From WLNJ01 sp037131165 (GTDB lineage: Bacteria > Actinomycetota > Thermoleophilia > Solirubrobacterales > Solirubrobacteraceae), in assembly GCA_037131165.1 (NCBI GenBank), contig JBAXRO010000045.1, positions 1 to 15,858 on the forward strand: a stretch of DNA of 15,858 nt, read 5' to 3'. Position numbers and translations under genes: made by a program. The notes beneath the pieces were generated by a model. The model had not been told where the DNA came from, searched no databases, and saw only the letters and a program-made list of their open reading frames with translations. Positions 7,050 through 14,940 of the stretch are shown one piece after another; position 1 is the first letter of the stretch, and each line of letters starts with the position of its first letter.

Positions 7050-7441
7050 TCGAGTCCGGGGAGGCCGCCGGCCTCCGCGATCCTCGCTCCCATCGCCTCG
7101 GCGAGTGCGATTGCGCCCGACAGCGGCCGCACCATCACTGTGAACCTGCCGACCAGCCCGTCGGAGTCGATGTCGAGCAGGTCGACTCCCTCGACCGTAC
7201 GGCCGTTCACCTTCGCCGTGAATCGCAGCATGTGACTGGTTCCCTGCTCGATCTCGTCGATGTAGACGAAATCCTCGAAGGTCTGGGACACGTGCCCGAG
7301 CAGGGCCGAGACGATCTCGCGTGAGTGGTACGGCTTGAAGGCAACCGGGCTGTGGAACTCGACATCCGGGGCCAAGCAGGCGCGCATCGCATCGAGATCT
7401 TTCGTCTCGACAGCTTTCCTGAAGTCCGCTCCGATATTCAT
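7046..7441 (-). CDS. NTF2-like / SnoaL-like small protein, last gene of the threonine operon
   Basis: This 131-residue protein starts with a helix (ADFRKAVETKDLDAMRACLA) followed by PDVEFHSPVAF. That arrangement marks the NTF2/SnoaL cone-shaped fold, which binds or converts small hydrophobic ligands and is also used as a dimerisation module. Later strands HMLRFTAKVNG, RTVEGVDLLDI and GLVGRFTVMVRPL complete the fold. The ATG at 7441 overlaps the thrB stop (ATGA), so it is translationally coupled to threonine synthesis genes. GGGGTGG lies 8-14 nt upstream as a possible ribosome site. The link to threonine or lysine metabolism is only by position. The 3' end overlaps that of parA on the other strand by 4 nt. 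Confidence 0.8.
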   Translation of the reverse strand: MNIGADFRKAVETKDLDAMRACLAPDVEFHSPVAFKPYHSREIVSALLGHVSQTFEDFVYIDEIEQGTSHMLRFTAKVNGRTVEGVDLLDIDSDGLVGRFTVMVRPLSGAIALAEAMGARIAEAGGLPGLD

Positions 7442-8292
7442 GCGACTGCCACCCCGTCGACCGTAGCGCCAATCGACTCGAAGTTCACCGACAGCACCTC
7501 GGCCCAGTCGGCCACTTCGGCGGTGAGTCGCTCCTCGACCTCGGCCTTCGCCGAGTCTTCGACCCAGACGAGAACAGCCGATCCCGATCCGGAGATGGTG
7601 GCCCCAAGAGCCCCGAGTTCGCGGGCTCGACCCAGCAGGCCCCAGGACTCCGGGTAGAGCGACGCCCTGCGGGGCTGGTGGATCCTGTCGTCGAGGCCGA
7701 GTGCCAACAGCTCCAGGTCGCCCGAGGCCAGGCCTGCCCCGAGCAGGGTCGCGAATCCGGCGTTGGCGACCGCGTCCGCGATCGGGACCTCGGCCGGGAG
7801 CACGGCGCGGGCGTCCTCGGTGTTGACCCTGCGCTCGGGCGCTACCACGATCGCCGACAGGCCCGGGGGCGGGTCGAGCCTGACCGTGCGGCCGTCGACG
7901 TGGATCGCGATGCCCCCGTGCCAAGCCGCCGTCGAGTTGTCGACGACGCCGTCGAGCTCGACGGCAAGCGCGAGAGGATCCGGGCAACCACCTCCCAGGG
8001 CGCGGGCTGCCAGCACTCCGGCGAGGACGGCGCAGGCGCTCGAACCGAGGCCCCCGCAGAGCGGGATCGCCGACTCAACCCTGAAGGAATGTCCGTCGGC
8101 CGGCATCACCCGTTCGAAGGCCTGGACGAGCAGGTTCGACCGATCCTGCGGCACCGCGATGTTCGCCTCGAGCGAAAAGTCGTCGGACGGCTCGACCGTG
8201 AGTTCGAGCCTGAGGTCGATGGCTGCTGCGATCGAGTCGAAGCCGGGACCGAGGTTGGCCGAGGTCGCCGGGACGCTGACCCGGACGCTCAT
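7438..8292 (-). CDS. thrB: Homoserine kinase
   Basis: ThrB phosphorylates homoserine with ATP to O-phosphohomoserine, the substrate of ThrC. The 284-residue protein is a GHMP kinase. Its N-terminal motif is VSVPATSANLGPGFDS (5-20), and the ATP-binding glycine loop is PLCGGLGSSA (77-86). Motif 3 is the C-terminal ATISGSGSAVLVW. In this ThrB loop the position before GLGSSA is Gly instead of the more usual Arg or Ser. Length is a little short of the usual 290-310. Its ATG overlaps the thrC stop by 4 nt and its own stop overlaps the next ATG, so it is embedded in a translationally coupled operon. Confidence 0.95.
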   Translation of the reverse strand: MSVRVSVPATSANLGPGFDSIAAAIDLRLELTVEPSDDFSLEANIAVPQDRSNLLVQAFERVMPADGHSFRVESAIPLCGGLGSSACAVLAGVLAARALGGGCPDPLALAVELDGVVDNSTAAWHGGIAIHVDGRTVRLDPPPGLSAIVVAPERRVNTEDARAVLPAEVPIADAVANAGFATLLGAGLASGDLELLALGLDDRIHQPRRASLYPESWGLLGRARELGALGATISGSGSAVLVWVEDSAKAEVEERLTAEVADWAEVLSVNFESIGATVDGVAVA

Positions 8293-9305
8293 CCCAGGAC
8301 TGCCTCGCGCAGGGCCTCGAGGTCGACGGAGCAGGGAGTCACCTCGCCGCCCTGAGCGAGGGCGGTATCGGGGTCCTTGAGCCCGTTGCCGGTAAGCACG
8401 CAGACGACGTCCTCGGCACCGTCCGGGCCGTGGGTCAGCAGGCCGGCGACGGAGGCCGCGGACGCCGGCTCGCAGAAGATCCCTTCATGCTTGGCGAGCA
8501 GGTTGTAGGCCTCGAGGATCTGATCGTCGGTAACGCTGCGCACGGCTCCCCCGGACTCGGCGAAGGCTGTGAGTGCCTCGTCCTTGCGGGCCGGATTGCC
8601 GATTCTGATCGCGGTCGCGATCGTCTCCGGCTTGGCAACCGACTCGCCGATCACGAGCGGCGCAGAGCCGGCGGCCTGGAATCCGAACATCCTCGGCGCG
8701 GCCCCCATCTCCCGGAACCCCTTCCACCAAGCGGTGACGTTGCCGGCGTTCCCGACCGGGATCGCGAGAGCCGCCAGGTCCGGAAGCTGCTCGTGGATCT
8801 CGAAGGCAGCGGTCTTCTGCCCCTCGATCCTGAACGGGTTGACGGAGTTGACGAGCGCCACCGGCGAGGTCTCGACCAGTTCGCGGACGAGGGTCAGGGC
8901 GTCGTCGAAGTTGCCGTCGAGGCCGATGACCCTCGCTCCGTGGATCAGCGACTGGGCAAGCTTGCCCTGGGCGATCCGCCCGTCCGGGACGATCACGGCA
9001 CAGGTGATCCCGGCCCTCGCGGCGTAGGCGGCAGCGCTGGCAGCGGTGTTGCCTGTCGAGGCGCAGATCACTGCGGTGGCCCCCTCGCGGACGGCGGCCG
9101 AGACCGCGCAGGTCATGCCCCTGTCCTTGAACGAGCCTGTCGGGTTGAGTCCCTCGAGCTTGAGCCACACGCGGGCGCCGACCCGCTCGCTGACCTCGCA
9201 GGCGTAGATCAGCGGCGTGTCGCCCTCGCCGAGCGTGATCACCGGGTCGCCCTCGTCGAACGGCAACCGGTCACGCCAGGTCTCGATCAGGCCGGCGGAC
9301 CTCAA
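8289..9305 (-). CDS. thrC: Threonine synthase
   Basis: ThrC converts O-phosphohomoserine and water to threonine and phosphate, using pyridoxal phosphate. The 338-residue protein is of the short actinobacterial type. It opens with LGEGDTPLI, then has the PLP-binding Lys60 in NPTGSFKDRGM. The phosphate-binding ASTGNTAAS (82-90), PVGNAGNVTAWWKGF and the terminal VLTGNGLKDPD follow. The start is a TTG at 9305 that overlaps the hom stop (TTGA). A strong site, GGAGGAG, lies 8 nt upstream inside the hom C-terminal Glu codons, which supports this rare start codon. It shares ATGA with thrB downstream. Confidence 0.95.
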   Translation of the reverse strand: MRSAGLIETWRDRLPFDEGDPVITLGEGDTPLIYACEVSERVGARVWLKLEGLNPTGSFKDRGMTCAVSAAVREGATAVICASTGNTAASAAAYAARAGITCAVIVPDGRIAQGKLAQSLIHGARVIGLDGNFDDALTLVRELVETSPVALVNSVNPFRIEGQKTAAFEIHEQLPDLAALAIPVGNAGNVTAWWKGFREMGAAPRMFGFQAAGSAPLVIGESVAKPETIATAIRIGNPARKDEALTAFAESGGAVRSVTDDQILEAYNLLAKHEGIFCEPASAASVAGLLTHGPDGAEDVVCVLTGNGLKDPDTALAQGGEVTPCSVDLEALREAVLG

Positions 9306-10531
9306 GTGGTGAACTCCTCCTCGAGGACCCGGATCGCGCGGGGAGCAGCCCGCATCGAGTCAAGGCCGGCGATTGCCTCGAGCGCCTGCGCGAAACGCGG
9401 TTCCGAAACCAGGTGGGTGACCATCACGAGCCTCGCGTTGTCGCCGAGGCCGCGCTGGACGACCGAGCGAACGGAGATCCCCTCGTCGCCGAGGGCGGTT
9501 GCGACCTGCGAGAGGACGCCAGGCCTGTCCTCGACCTCGAGGTGCAGGTAGAAGGCTGAGCGGTTGTCGGCGACGATCTCGAGCGGCTCGGTGACTGGCG
9601 GCACCTCCGAATGGGTACCTGCAGCGATCGCGACGAGGTCGCCGAGCACGGCCGATGCCGTCTGCGGACCGCCGGCTCCGGGCCCCGAAAGGGTGATCTC
9701 GGTGATCGCTTCCGACTCGACAGTCACTGCGTTGTAGGCGCCGTTGACCGAAGCCAGCGGGTGGCCCGGGTAGAGGAACACCGGGTGCACCCGGACGGAT
9801 AGGCCGTCGTCGACCCGTTCGGCAGTGGCGACGAGCTTGAGCCCGAGCCCGAGCTCGCTGGCGTACTCGATGTCGTCGGCCGTGATCCGCTCGATTCCCT
9901 CGCATGGAATCCGATCGACGTCGACGACGGTCCCGAATGCGAGGCGGGCGAGGATCGCGATCTTCGCCGCTGCGTCGAGCCCAGCCACGTCCTCGGTCGG
10001 GTCGGCCTCCGCGTACCCGAGCCGTTGAGCCTCGGCGAGGACCTCGCCGTAATCGGCGCCGGTGCGGGCCATCTCGCTGAGGATGAAGTTGGTGGTGCCG
10101 TTCACGATCCCGTGGATCCGGTCGATCCGCGCGCCGGCAAGCGATCCGCTCAAAACACGGACGATCGGGACGACTCCAGCGACCGCCGCCTCGAACCGAA
10201 GCTGGACCCCCGCCTCGCGGGCGCTGGCCCACAAAGCGTCACCGTGGCGACTGAGCAGCTGCTTGTTGGCAGTGATGACGTGCTTGCCCGAGGCGAGCGA
10301 CCGCTCGATCATCCCGAGCGCCGGGTCGAGCCCGCCCATCACCTCGACGATCACGTCCGAACTCTCGAGGATCGAATCGAAGTCGCCGCTCGAACGGGTG
10401 AGGACGCCGCTCAACTCGGGGCGCCTGCCTGTCATGGCGGCGATCGCGTCCGCTCGCTCGGCGAGCAGCTGCTCGAAGGCACCGCCGACGGTGCCGCGCC
10501 CGAGCAGGCCGATTCTCAACGGCTCGCTCAT
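9302..10531 (-). CDS. hom: Homoserine dehydrogenase with C-terminal ACT domain
   Basis: Hom reduces aspartate semialdehyde to homoserine with NAD(P)H, the branch point committing flux to threonine and methionine. The 409-residue protein has the Rossmann motif IGLLGRGTVG (7-16) and the ANK motif (88-90). It also has the dehydrogenase signature NGTTNFIL (144-151) and the catalytic-type Lys190 in GLDAAAKIAIL. The C-terminal part from about 327 (YLHLEVEDRPGVLSQVATAL) is an ACT domain, which in this family senses threonine for feedback inhibition. The ATG at 10531 overlaps the lysA stop (ATGA); longer readings extend into lysA in another frame and are rejected. Its end supplies the ribosome site for thrC. 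Confidence 0.95.
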   Translation of the reverse strand: MSEPLRIGLLGRGTVGGAFEQLLAERADAIAAMTGRRPELSGVLTRSSGDFDSILESSDVIVEVMGGLDPALGMIERSLASGKHVITANKQLLSRHGDALWASAREAGVQLRFEAAVAGVVPIVRVLSGSLAGARIDRIHGIVNGTTNFILSEMARTGADYGEVLAEAQRLGYAEADPTEDVAGLDAAAKIAILARLAFGTVVDVDRIPCEGIERITADDIEYASELGLGLKLVATAERVDDGLSVRVHPVFLYPGHPLASVNGAYNAVTVESEAITEITLSGPGAGGPQTASAVLGDLVAIAAGTHSEVPPVTEPLEIVADNRSAFYLHLEVEDRPGVLSQVATALGDEGISVRSVVQRGLGDNARLVMVTHLVSEPRFAQALEAIAGLDSMRAAPRAIRVLEEEFTT

Positions 10532-11811
10532 GCCCGGCCCTGACCGCCGAGCTCGCGCGCGAGCAGGTCGTCCCATGTCTCCCGACGGACGACCTCGGTC
10601 GCCTCTCCGTTCTCGACGAAGATCACGGGCGGCCTCAGCGCGCCGTTGTAGTTGCTCGACATCGAATGGCCGTAGGCCCCGGTCACGGGCACGGCGATCG
10701 TGTCGCCGGGTACCGGGTCGGGAAGGACGGCCTCCCGGACGATCACGTCGCCCGACTCGCAGTGCTTGCCGGCGACCTTGCACTCGAGCGTCGCCTCGGC
10801 TCCCGGACGGTCGGCGACCAACGCCTCGTAGGGAGCCCCGTAGGCGAGCGGGCGGAGGTTGTCGCTGATGCCACCGTCCACGGCCACCCAGTTGGAGACG
10901 TTGCGCTTGACCGACTCGACCGAGTAGAGGGTCACCCCAGCGGTGGCGACGAGAGCGCGACCCGGCTCGAGCATCAGCCTGATCCCATCGCCGAAGTTTG
11001 CCTTCGCGGCAGCGGCGGCTCCAGCCACGAACTCTTCGATGTCGCCGTCCGGGTCGCCGCTTCGGTAGGCGACGCCGAGGCCCCCGCCCAGATTCACGAT
11101 CGGGAAGCTGCCGAACTGCGCGACCACCTCCGCTGCCCTCGCCAGGGCGCCAGTGTCGCCGAGCTGCGAGCCGATGTGGACGTGGAGCCCGACCAGTTCG
11201 AGCCCGTCGGCTGCGGCGACGGCCTCGATCACTGCGGGCGCGTCCTCGAGCGAGACGCCGAACTTGGAGTCGGCTTGGCCGGTGGAGATCGCGGCGATCG
11301 TGTCGCCCTCGACTCCCGGCGTCAGGCGCAGCAGCAGTTCCTGCGTGCGGCCGGCCTTGACCGCCTCGGCCGAGATCCGTTCGACTTCAGCAGCGTTGTC
11401 GACGGCGATCAGGCCGACGCCGCCGCTGACGGCCTCGTGGATCTCCTCGTCGCTCTTCGCGTTCCCGTGGAAGAGGATCGTCTCGGGGGCGAACCCGCCG
11501 CGCAACGCGATCCGCAGCTCACCGCCCGAAGTCACGTCGCAACCGAGGCCCATCCCGGCGAACAGCTCGGCGACGGCGACGATCGGGCAGGCCTTGGAGG
11601 CGAACTTGATCGTCCCTTCGAGTCCGCTGGCGGCGAGCGCGTCGTTGAATCGCCTCGCCCGCGAGCGCATTTCGGCAACGTCCATCACGTAGGCCGGGGT
11701 GCCGAACCGCCGGGCAAGGTCGACCATGTCGCACCCGCCCACTTCGAGGTGCCCGGAATCGGCGATCCGGGCGCTGGCCGGGAGGACTGGTGTCAGGGTC
11801 TGGGTATTCAT
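10528..11811 (-). CDS. lysA: Diaminopimelate decarboxylase
   Basis: LysA decarboxylates meso-diaminopimelate to lysine with PLP, the last lysine step. The 427-residue protein is a fold III decarboxylase. The PLP Lys is Lys73 in IKFASKACP, and HVHIGSQ (210-216), the phosphate-binding GGGLG (242-246), and EPGR (282-285) follow. Cys351 in GKHCESGD and Tyr380 in GAYGHSMSSNYN complete the active site across the dimer. All key residues are present. It heads the lysA-hom-thrC-thrB unit, the order also seen in mycobacteria and other actinobacteria (there often preceded by argS, which is absent here). The ATG at 11811 has neither a good Shine-Dalgarno nor a clear TANNNT box, so its promoter in the 84-bp gap to the divergent hydrolase gene is undefined. 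Confidence 0.95.
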   Translation of the reverse strand: MNTQTLTPVLPASARIADSGHLEVGGCDMVDLARRFGTPAYVMDVAEMRSRARRFNDALAASGLEGTIKFASKACPIVAVAELFAGMGLGCDVTSGGELRIALRGGFAPETILFHGNAKSDEEIHEAVSGGVGLIAVDNAAEVERISAEAVKAGRTQELLLRLTPGVEGDTIAAISTGQADSKFGVSLEDAPAVIEAVAAADGLELVGLHVHIGSQLGDTGALARAAEVVAQFGSFPIVNLGGGLGVAYRSGDPDGDIEEFVAGAAAAAKANFGDGIRLMLEPGRALVATAGVTLYSVESVKRNVSNWVAVDGGISDNLRPLAYGAPYEALVADRPGAEATLECKVAGKHCESGDVIVREAVLPDPVPGDTIAVPVTGAYGHSMSSNYNGALRPPVIFVENGEATEVVRRETWDDLLARELGGQGRA

Positions 11812-11895
11812 GACCGGTCCCGATGATCGCACGCGGCAGCGCGATCCCGCGCCCCGCGGCGGCCAGCCTGCGGGCGGTGCTTCAATCAACGGCTG

Positions 11896-12603
11896 ATGAA
11901 CCGCAAGAGGCCCGCAGCGCAACCGCCCTCGGCCACCGGTCGGGAACATGGCCTGGCCTGGGCGATGTGGGAACCCGACGGGGAACCGCTCGGGGGCATA
12001 GCGATCCTCCACGGGGCGGGTTCGCGAAAGGAGAATCACTTCCCGATCGCGCGGGAGTTCAGCGCGGCCGGCGTCGCGGCGATCTGCTTCGACCAGCGCG
12101 GCCACGGCGAGAGCGACGGCCCGATGGACGGACGCCTCGTCGACGATGCCGTGGCGATCGCTTCGCTCCTGCCGGACGGGCCGGTCGCGCTGCGCGGATC
12201 GAGCATGGGCGGCTGGGTCGCCCTCGCAGCAGCCGACGGATGTGGCGCCTCGGCACTGATGGTGATCTGCCCGACGACGGCCGAGCAGCTCTCTCAAGGG
12301 ATTCGCTCCGGCCGGCTCGACTTCGACGTCGACCCCCAAGCCGTCACCGCCCTGCTCGAGCGGGGCGACCCTCCGCCCCCGGCAGCACCGACGCTGCTGA
12401 TGCACGCCGCGGGCGATGAAGTCGTCCCGGTCGAGCGCTCACGACGACTGGCTCCCGAACTGGGTCACGCTCGGTCTCGCTACCTGGAGACGCCTGGGGG
12501 GCACCATCGCTCGCTCCAGCACGACCCCGAGATGGTCGCGCTGGGCGTCCGCTTCATCTCGCGCGAGCTGCGCTCAGCCGGCTCTCAGGCCGAGGACGGC
12601 TGA
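11896..12603 (+). CDS. Alpha/beta hydrolase
   Basis: This 235-residue protein is of the dienelactone hydrolase/short serine hydrolase type. ILHGAGSRKENHF supplies the oxyanion loop, DQRGHGESDG the typical post-strand-4 loop, and GSSMGGW the nucleophile elbow. LLMHAAGDEVVPVE carries the acid Asp, and TPGGHHRSL the catalytic His. It has no signal peptide, so it is cytoplasmic. The substrate is unknown; it could be an esterase, a peptidase or a housekeeping thioesterase-like enzyme. TTCAAT (11881-11886) lies 9 nt before the ATG, a near match to the leaderless -10 pattern in the window. It diverges from lysA and converges with lgt, overlapping the lgt 3' end by 19 bp. Confidence 0.85.
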   Translation: MNRKRPAAQPPSATGREHGLAWAMWEPDGEPLGGIAILHGAGSRKENHFPIAREFSAAGVAAICFDQRGHGESDGPMDGRLVDDAVAIASLLPDGPVALRGSSMGGWVALAAADGCGASALMVICPTTAEQLSQGIRSGRLDFDVDPQAVTALLERGDPPPPAAPTLLMHAAGDEVVPVERSRRLAPELGHARSRYLETPGGHHRSLQHDPEMVALGVRFISRELRSAGSQAEDG

Positions 12604-13355
12604 CCGGTCTTCAGCCCGCCGCGCGAGTTGACGACCAGCCAGGCGAGCCCACCGACGATCAGCAGCAGCGACCAGACCTGGGGCTGTGTCAGCCCGACGA
12701 CCCATTCGTCGTTGCGCCTGATCATCTCGATCAGGAGCCTCTCGGTCCCGGCGACGACCGCCCAGAGAGCAAAGAGCGATCCGGGCTTCAGACGGCCGCG
12801 GAGGTTCCACAGGCAGATCGCGACGATCCCCATCACGAGGGTTTCGTAGATCGGCGCCGGGTGGACGGTCAAGCCTGCCGGCGTTGGGACGGTCCCGTCC
12901 GGGTAGCCCATCGCCCAGGGCAGCGAGGATGCCGTGCCGTAGTCGCCGTCACCGGAGATCTGGCAGCCGATCCTGCCGATCGCGTACCCGAGGGCAAGGC
13001 AAGGCCCGGCGATGTCGAGCAGCTCGACGGCTGGGACCTTCCGCCACCGTGCCCATGCCCAGACCGCGAGCACTCCGCCTGCGAGCCCTCCGAACCAAGT
13101 CAGACCGGACCCTGAGAACAGGCTTCCGATCGGATCGTCGGAGAGAGCCGAGGGGTTCGCGGCAAGCCAGTAGAGCCTCGCCCCGACCATGCCGCCGACA
13201 AGTGCGACGAGGACTACTTCCCATGCCCAGTCCCGAGTCCGTCCCGTTTCGCCGAACCGCTTGGAGAGAACGAGCCCCCAGGCGATGAAGTTCAGCGCGA
13301 AGAAGATCCCGAAGCTCTGGACGGGAACTCCGAAGATGTCGAACGAAACGACCAC
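12585..13355 (-). CDS. lgt: Prolipoprotein diacylglyceryl transferase (variant Lgt)
   Basis: Lgt moves diacylglyceryl from phosphatidylglycerol to the lipobox Cys of prelipoproteins in the cytoplasmic membrane. The 256-residue protein has about seven hydrophobic segments. The Lgt signature appears as GRIGCQISGDGDYG (127-140), HPAPIYE (165-171) follows, and ERLLIEMIRR (205-214) supplies the conserved late Arg. Relative to E. coli Lgt the signature Asn and Glu are Cys131 and Asp136, and the HGG motif reads FGG (Phe88), so the E. coli His103 is not conserved. The GDGDYG form recurs in a subfamily I recall from several phyla. The start is GTG 13355, 9 nt after a TAGTCT box. Its 3' end overlaps the hydrolase gene. 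Confidence 0.88.
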   Translation of the reverse strand: MVVSFDIFGVPVQSFGIFFALNFIAWGLVLSKRFGETGRTRDWAWEVVLVALVGGMVGARLYWLAANPSALSDDPIGSLFSGSGLTWFGGLAGGVLAVWAWARWRKVPAVELLDIAGPCLALGYAIGRIGCQISGDGDYGTASSLPWAMGYPDGTVPTPAGLTVHPAPIYETLVMGIVAICLWNLRGRLKPGSLFALWAVVAGTERLLIEMIRRNDEWVVGLTQPQVWSLLLIVGGLAWLVVNSRGGLKTGQPSSA

Positions 13356-13364
13356 TCGACGAGC

Positions 13365-13370
13365 AGACTA
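13365..13370 (-). promoter_or_regulatory. -10 box for leaderless lgt transcript
   Basis: TAGTCT on the minus strand, ending 9 nt before the GTG at 13355, in the 34-bp gap after the M23 gene. It would let lgt be transcribed apart from the riboswitch-controlled M23 gene upstream. Confidence 0.4.
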
Positions 13371-13389
13371 CCTGCCCGCGAGCGGCTGC

Positions 13390-14598
13390 CTACAGCCAGT
13401 TCATCGGGTTGGTGATCGACCCGTTGACCCTCACTTCGAAGTGGAGGTGCGGGCCGGTCGAGAAGCCGGTGCTGCCGACGAGGCCGATGACCTGGCCCTT
13501 GGAGACGCCCTGGCCGACCGAGACCTGGATCGCGGACTGGTGGCCGTAACAGCTGGAAACCCCGCCGCCGTGACCGATGCAGGTGAAATTGCCGTATCCG
13601 CCGGTCCAGCCCGCGAGCTGGACGGTGCCGCTGCCCGCAGCCCTGATCGGCGTGCCGGTGGGGGCCGCGATGTCGATGCCGGGGTGGCAGGACTCCCATG
13701 ACCTCGACTCGCAGAACGGCGAGGTCAGCGTCCCGTTGATCGGCCAGATGAACTGGCCGGAACCGGCCCGCACTGGGCCGGCGGGCAGCGGGGCCGAGCT
13801 CTGCAGCTGGCCGGTGACACGGGCGACGTCCGTCTCGAGTGAGTCGACGCGGTCGTGGAGGTCCTGCTGCTGGTCACGGATCGACGCCAGAGCCGAACGG
13901 CGCGCCGATCGAGCGTCCTTCCATGCCTGCTGGCGGGATTCGAGGCCGTTCCTGACCGAGGCAATCCGGTCGCGGTCGGCCTTGATCGACGCCGCGACCT
14001 TCTGGCGACGGGCCTCGATCTTCGCGAGCCTCTTGGCAAGGGTTGCCGTCTCGTCACGGTCGGACTTGACCGTGGTGATGATCGCTCGGTCCTGGTCTCC
14101 GATCCGGCTGAGGAACTCGCGGCTCTCGATCAGCTGGGCGAAGCCGTCCGTCTTGAGGACGACGGTGATCAGGTCCGGTCGATCGGACTGATAGAGCTCG
14201 AGCAACCTCTTGGCGAGGACCTTGCGCGAGTGCGAGAGGCGGGCCTTGAGCTTGGCGAGGCGCGACTCGGCCTTGCGCTGGTCGGCCTGGATGGCGCGCA
14301 GTTCGGCGACCGCCCCGTCGAGCCGGGCCTGAACGCCTGCTTCTTGGCCGCGCAGCTTGTTGATCCCGCCCTCGATGCCGCGGATTCGGCCGCTGAGCGC
14401 ACCAATGCGGGAGGTGAGGACCTTGGCCTTGCCTTCCTTGGCGTCGATCTTCGCCTTGGCGCGCTCGATCTCCGAACGCATCGAAGAGACCGACTGCGCA
14501 CCTGCGGACGGCACGAGGGCTACGGCGAGCGCGCAGGTCAACAGGGCTGCGGAGATGGCAGCCGGTACACGGGTGTGGTTCAACTTGGTGTTGTTCAT
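13390..14598 (-). CDS. Secreted coiled-coil M23 metallopeptidase (EnvC/NlpD-like murein hydrolase)
   Basis: The 402-residue protein has a signal peptide ending near PSAGAQ (residue 35). A long charged coiled coil (about 40-265), rich in Lys, Arg, Glu and Ala heptads, follows. The C-terminal M23/LytM zinc peptidase domain starts near GQFIWPINGTLTSPF (281-295). Zinc ligands are visible: His305 and Asp309 in HPGIDIAAP, and His386 in PHLHFE; His353 (CYGH) and His384 complete the site. All catalytic residues are present, so it is likely an active endopeptidase cutting peptidoglycan cross-bridges, unlike degenerate activator forms. The coiled coil is the EnvC/PcsB-type arrangement that usually docks to membrane partners such as FtsEX; none is in the window. 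ATG 14598 lies 9 nt after the conserved end of a c-di-AMP riboswitch, and the leader has its own promoter. Four or more Cys in the mature domain may form disulfides. Confidence 0.93.
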   Translation of the reverse strand: MNNTKLNHTRVPAAISAALLTCALAVALVPSAGAQSVSSMRSEIERAKAKIDAKEGKAKVLTSRIGALSGRIRGIEGGINKLRGQEAGVQARLDGAVAELRAIQADQRKAESRLAKLKARLSHSRKVLAKRLLELYQSDRPDLITVVLKTDGFAQLIESREFLSRIGDQDRAIITTVKSDRDETATLAKRLAKIEARRQKVAASIKADRDRIASVRNGLESRQQAWKDARSARRSALASIRDQQQDLHDRVDSLETDVARVTGQLQSSAPLPAGPVRAGSGQFIWPINGTLTSPFCESRSWESCHPGIDIAAPTGTPIRAAGSGTVQLAGWTGGYGNFTCIGHGGGVSSCYGHQSAIQVSVGQGVSKGQVIGLVGSTGFSTGPHLHFEVRVNGSITNPMNWL

Positions 14599-14607
14599 TC
14601 TCGCTTG

Positions 14608-14725
14608 GCCTGCGGGGTTAGCTGACGGGCTCGCGGAGTTCCGCTACGCCGCTCGATCGCGACGATTCGCCCCGGGACTTCGTGGGTCCCCCACTCGCCT
14701 GCGGTGAGTCCGCAGGCGATTCGGC
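14608..14725 (-). ncRNA. c-di-AMP riboswitch (ydaO/yuaA type) upstream of the M23 gene
   Basis: Read on the minus strand, the leader has the ordered conserved pieces of the ydaO-yuaA family. GCCGAATC comes first (14718-14725), then a 9-bp hairpin (arms 14710-14718 and 14696-14704), and GTGGGGGACCCACG (14681-14694). GGGGCGAATC (14664-14673) and an AGCGG/CCGC stem follow, ending in CCGTCAGCTAAC (14617-14628) and CCGCAGGC (14608-14615). Family members bind two cyclic di-AMP molecules and usually switch the gene off at high ligand. The aptamer ends 9 nt before the M23 ATG and I see no U-tract terminator, so control of translation is likely. Confidence 0.85.
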
Positions 14726-14732
14726 ACAGACC

Positions 14733-14761
14733 ACGTTAGCAGCAACATGGTTGCCTTTCAC
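14733..14761 (-). promoter_or_regulatory. Promoter of the M23 riboswitch leader
   Basis: On the minus strand GTGAAA (14756-14761), a 17-bp spacer and TAACGT (14733-14738) with a TGC extended -10. Transcription would begin near 14726, just at the 5' edge of the aptamer. Confidence 0.45.
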
Positions 14762-14922
14762 CCCCGACCGCGAGCAAATGCACGGCGATTTGCAGGCAAT
14801 ACGCGAAAACGCCCGCAGTTCGGCCGCTCAGTAACGCGCGAAACCCCCGGCGGTTCGACCGCAAGCCGAGCGCTCAGGACGTTGCGATCAACCGGACGCG
14901 GCGATCAGCTCGGCGAGTAGAG
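14762..14922. other. Intergenic stretch between the NlpC/P60-like gene and the M23 promoter
   Basis: Together with the riboswitch and promoter this makes a gene-free interval of about 330 bp. Within this part I see no coding signal. A short repeat GCGGT-TCG-ACCGC (14850-14862) is followed on the minus strand by CGGGGGTTT and could be a weak terminator for the NlpC/P60-like transcript. Confidence 0.3.
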
Positions 14923-14940
14923 GCCGGATCAGAGTCCGGC
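14923..14940 (-). terminator. Hairpin overlapping the NlpC/P60-like stop codon
   Basis: GCCGGA-TCAGAG-TCCGGC, a perfect 6-bp stem with the stop codon (14929-14931) in its loop. No U tract follows on the minus strand, so a terminator role is uncertain; it could equally be a 3' stabilising hairpin. Confidence 0.25.

Noticed and set aside
8430..9551. Long plus-strand open frame opposite thrC
   Set aside because: Composition (Gly, Arg, Asp-rich, no recognisable motif) is typical of a shadow frame; thrC is intact on the other strand.
10666..11826. Long plus-strand open frame opposite lysA
   Set aside because: It is a shadow of the well-conserved lysA; no domain is recognisable.
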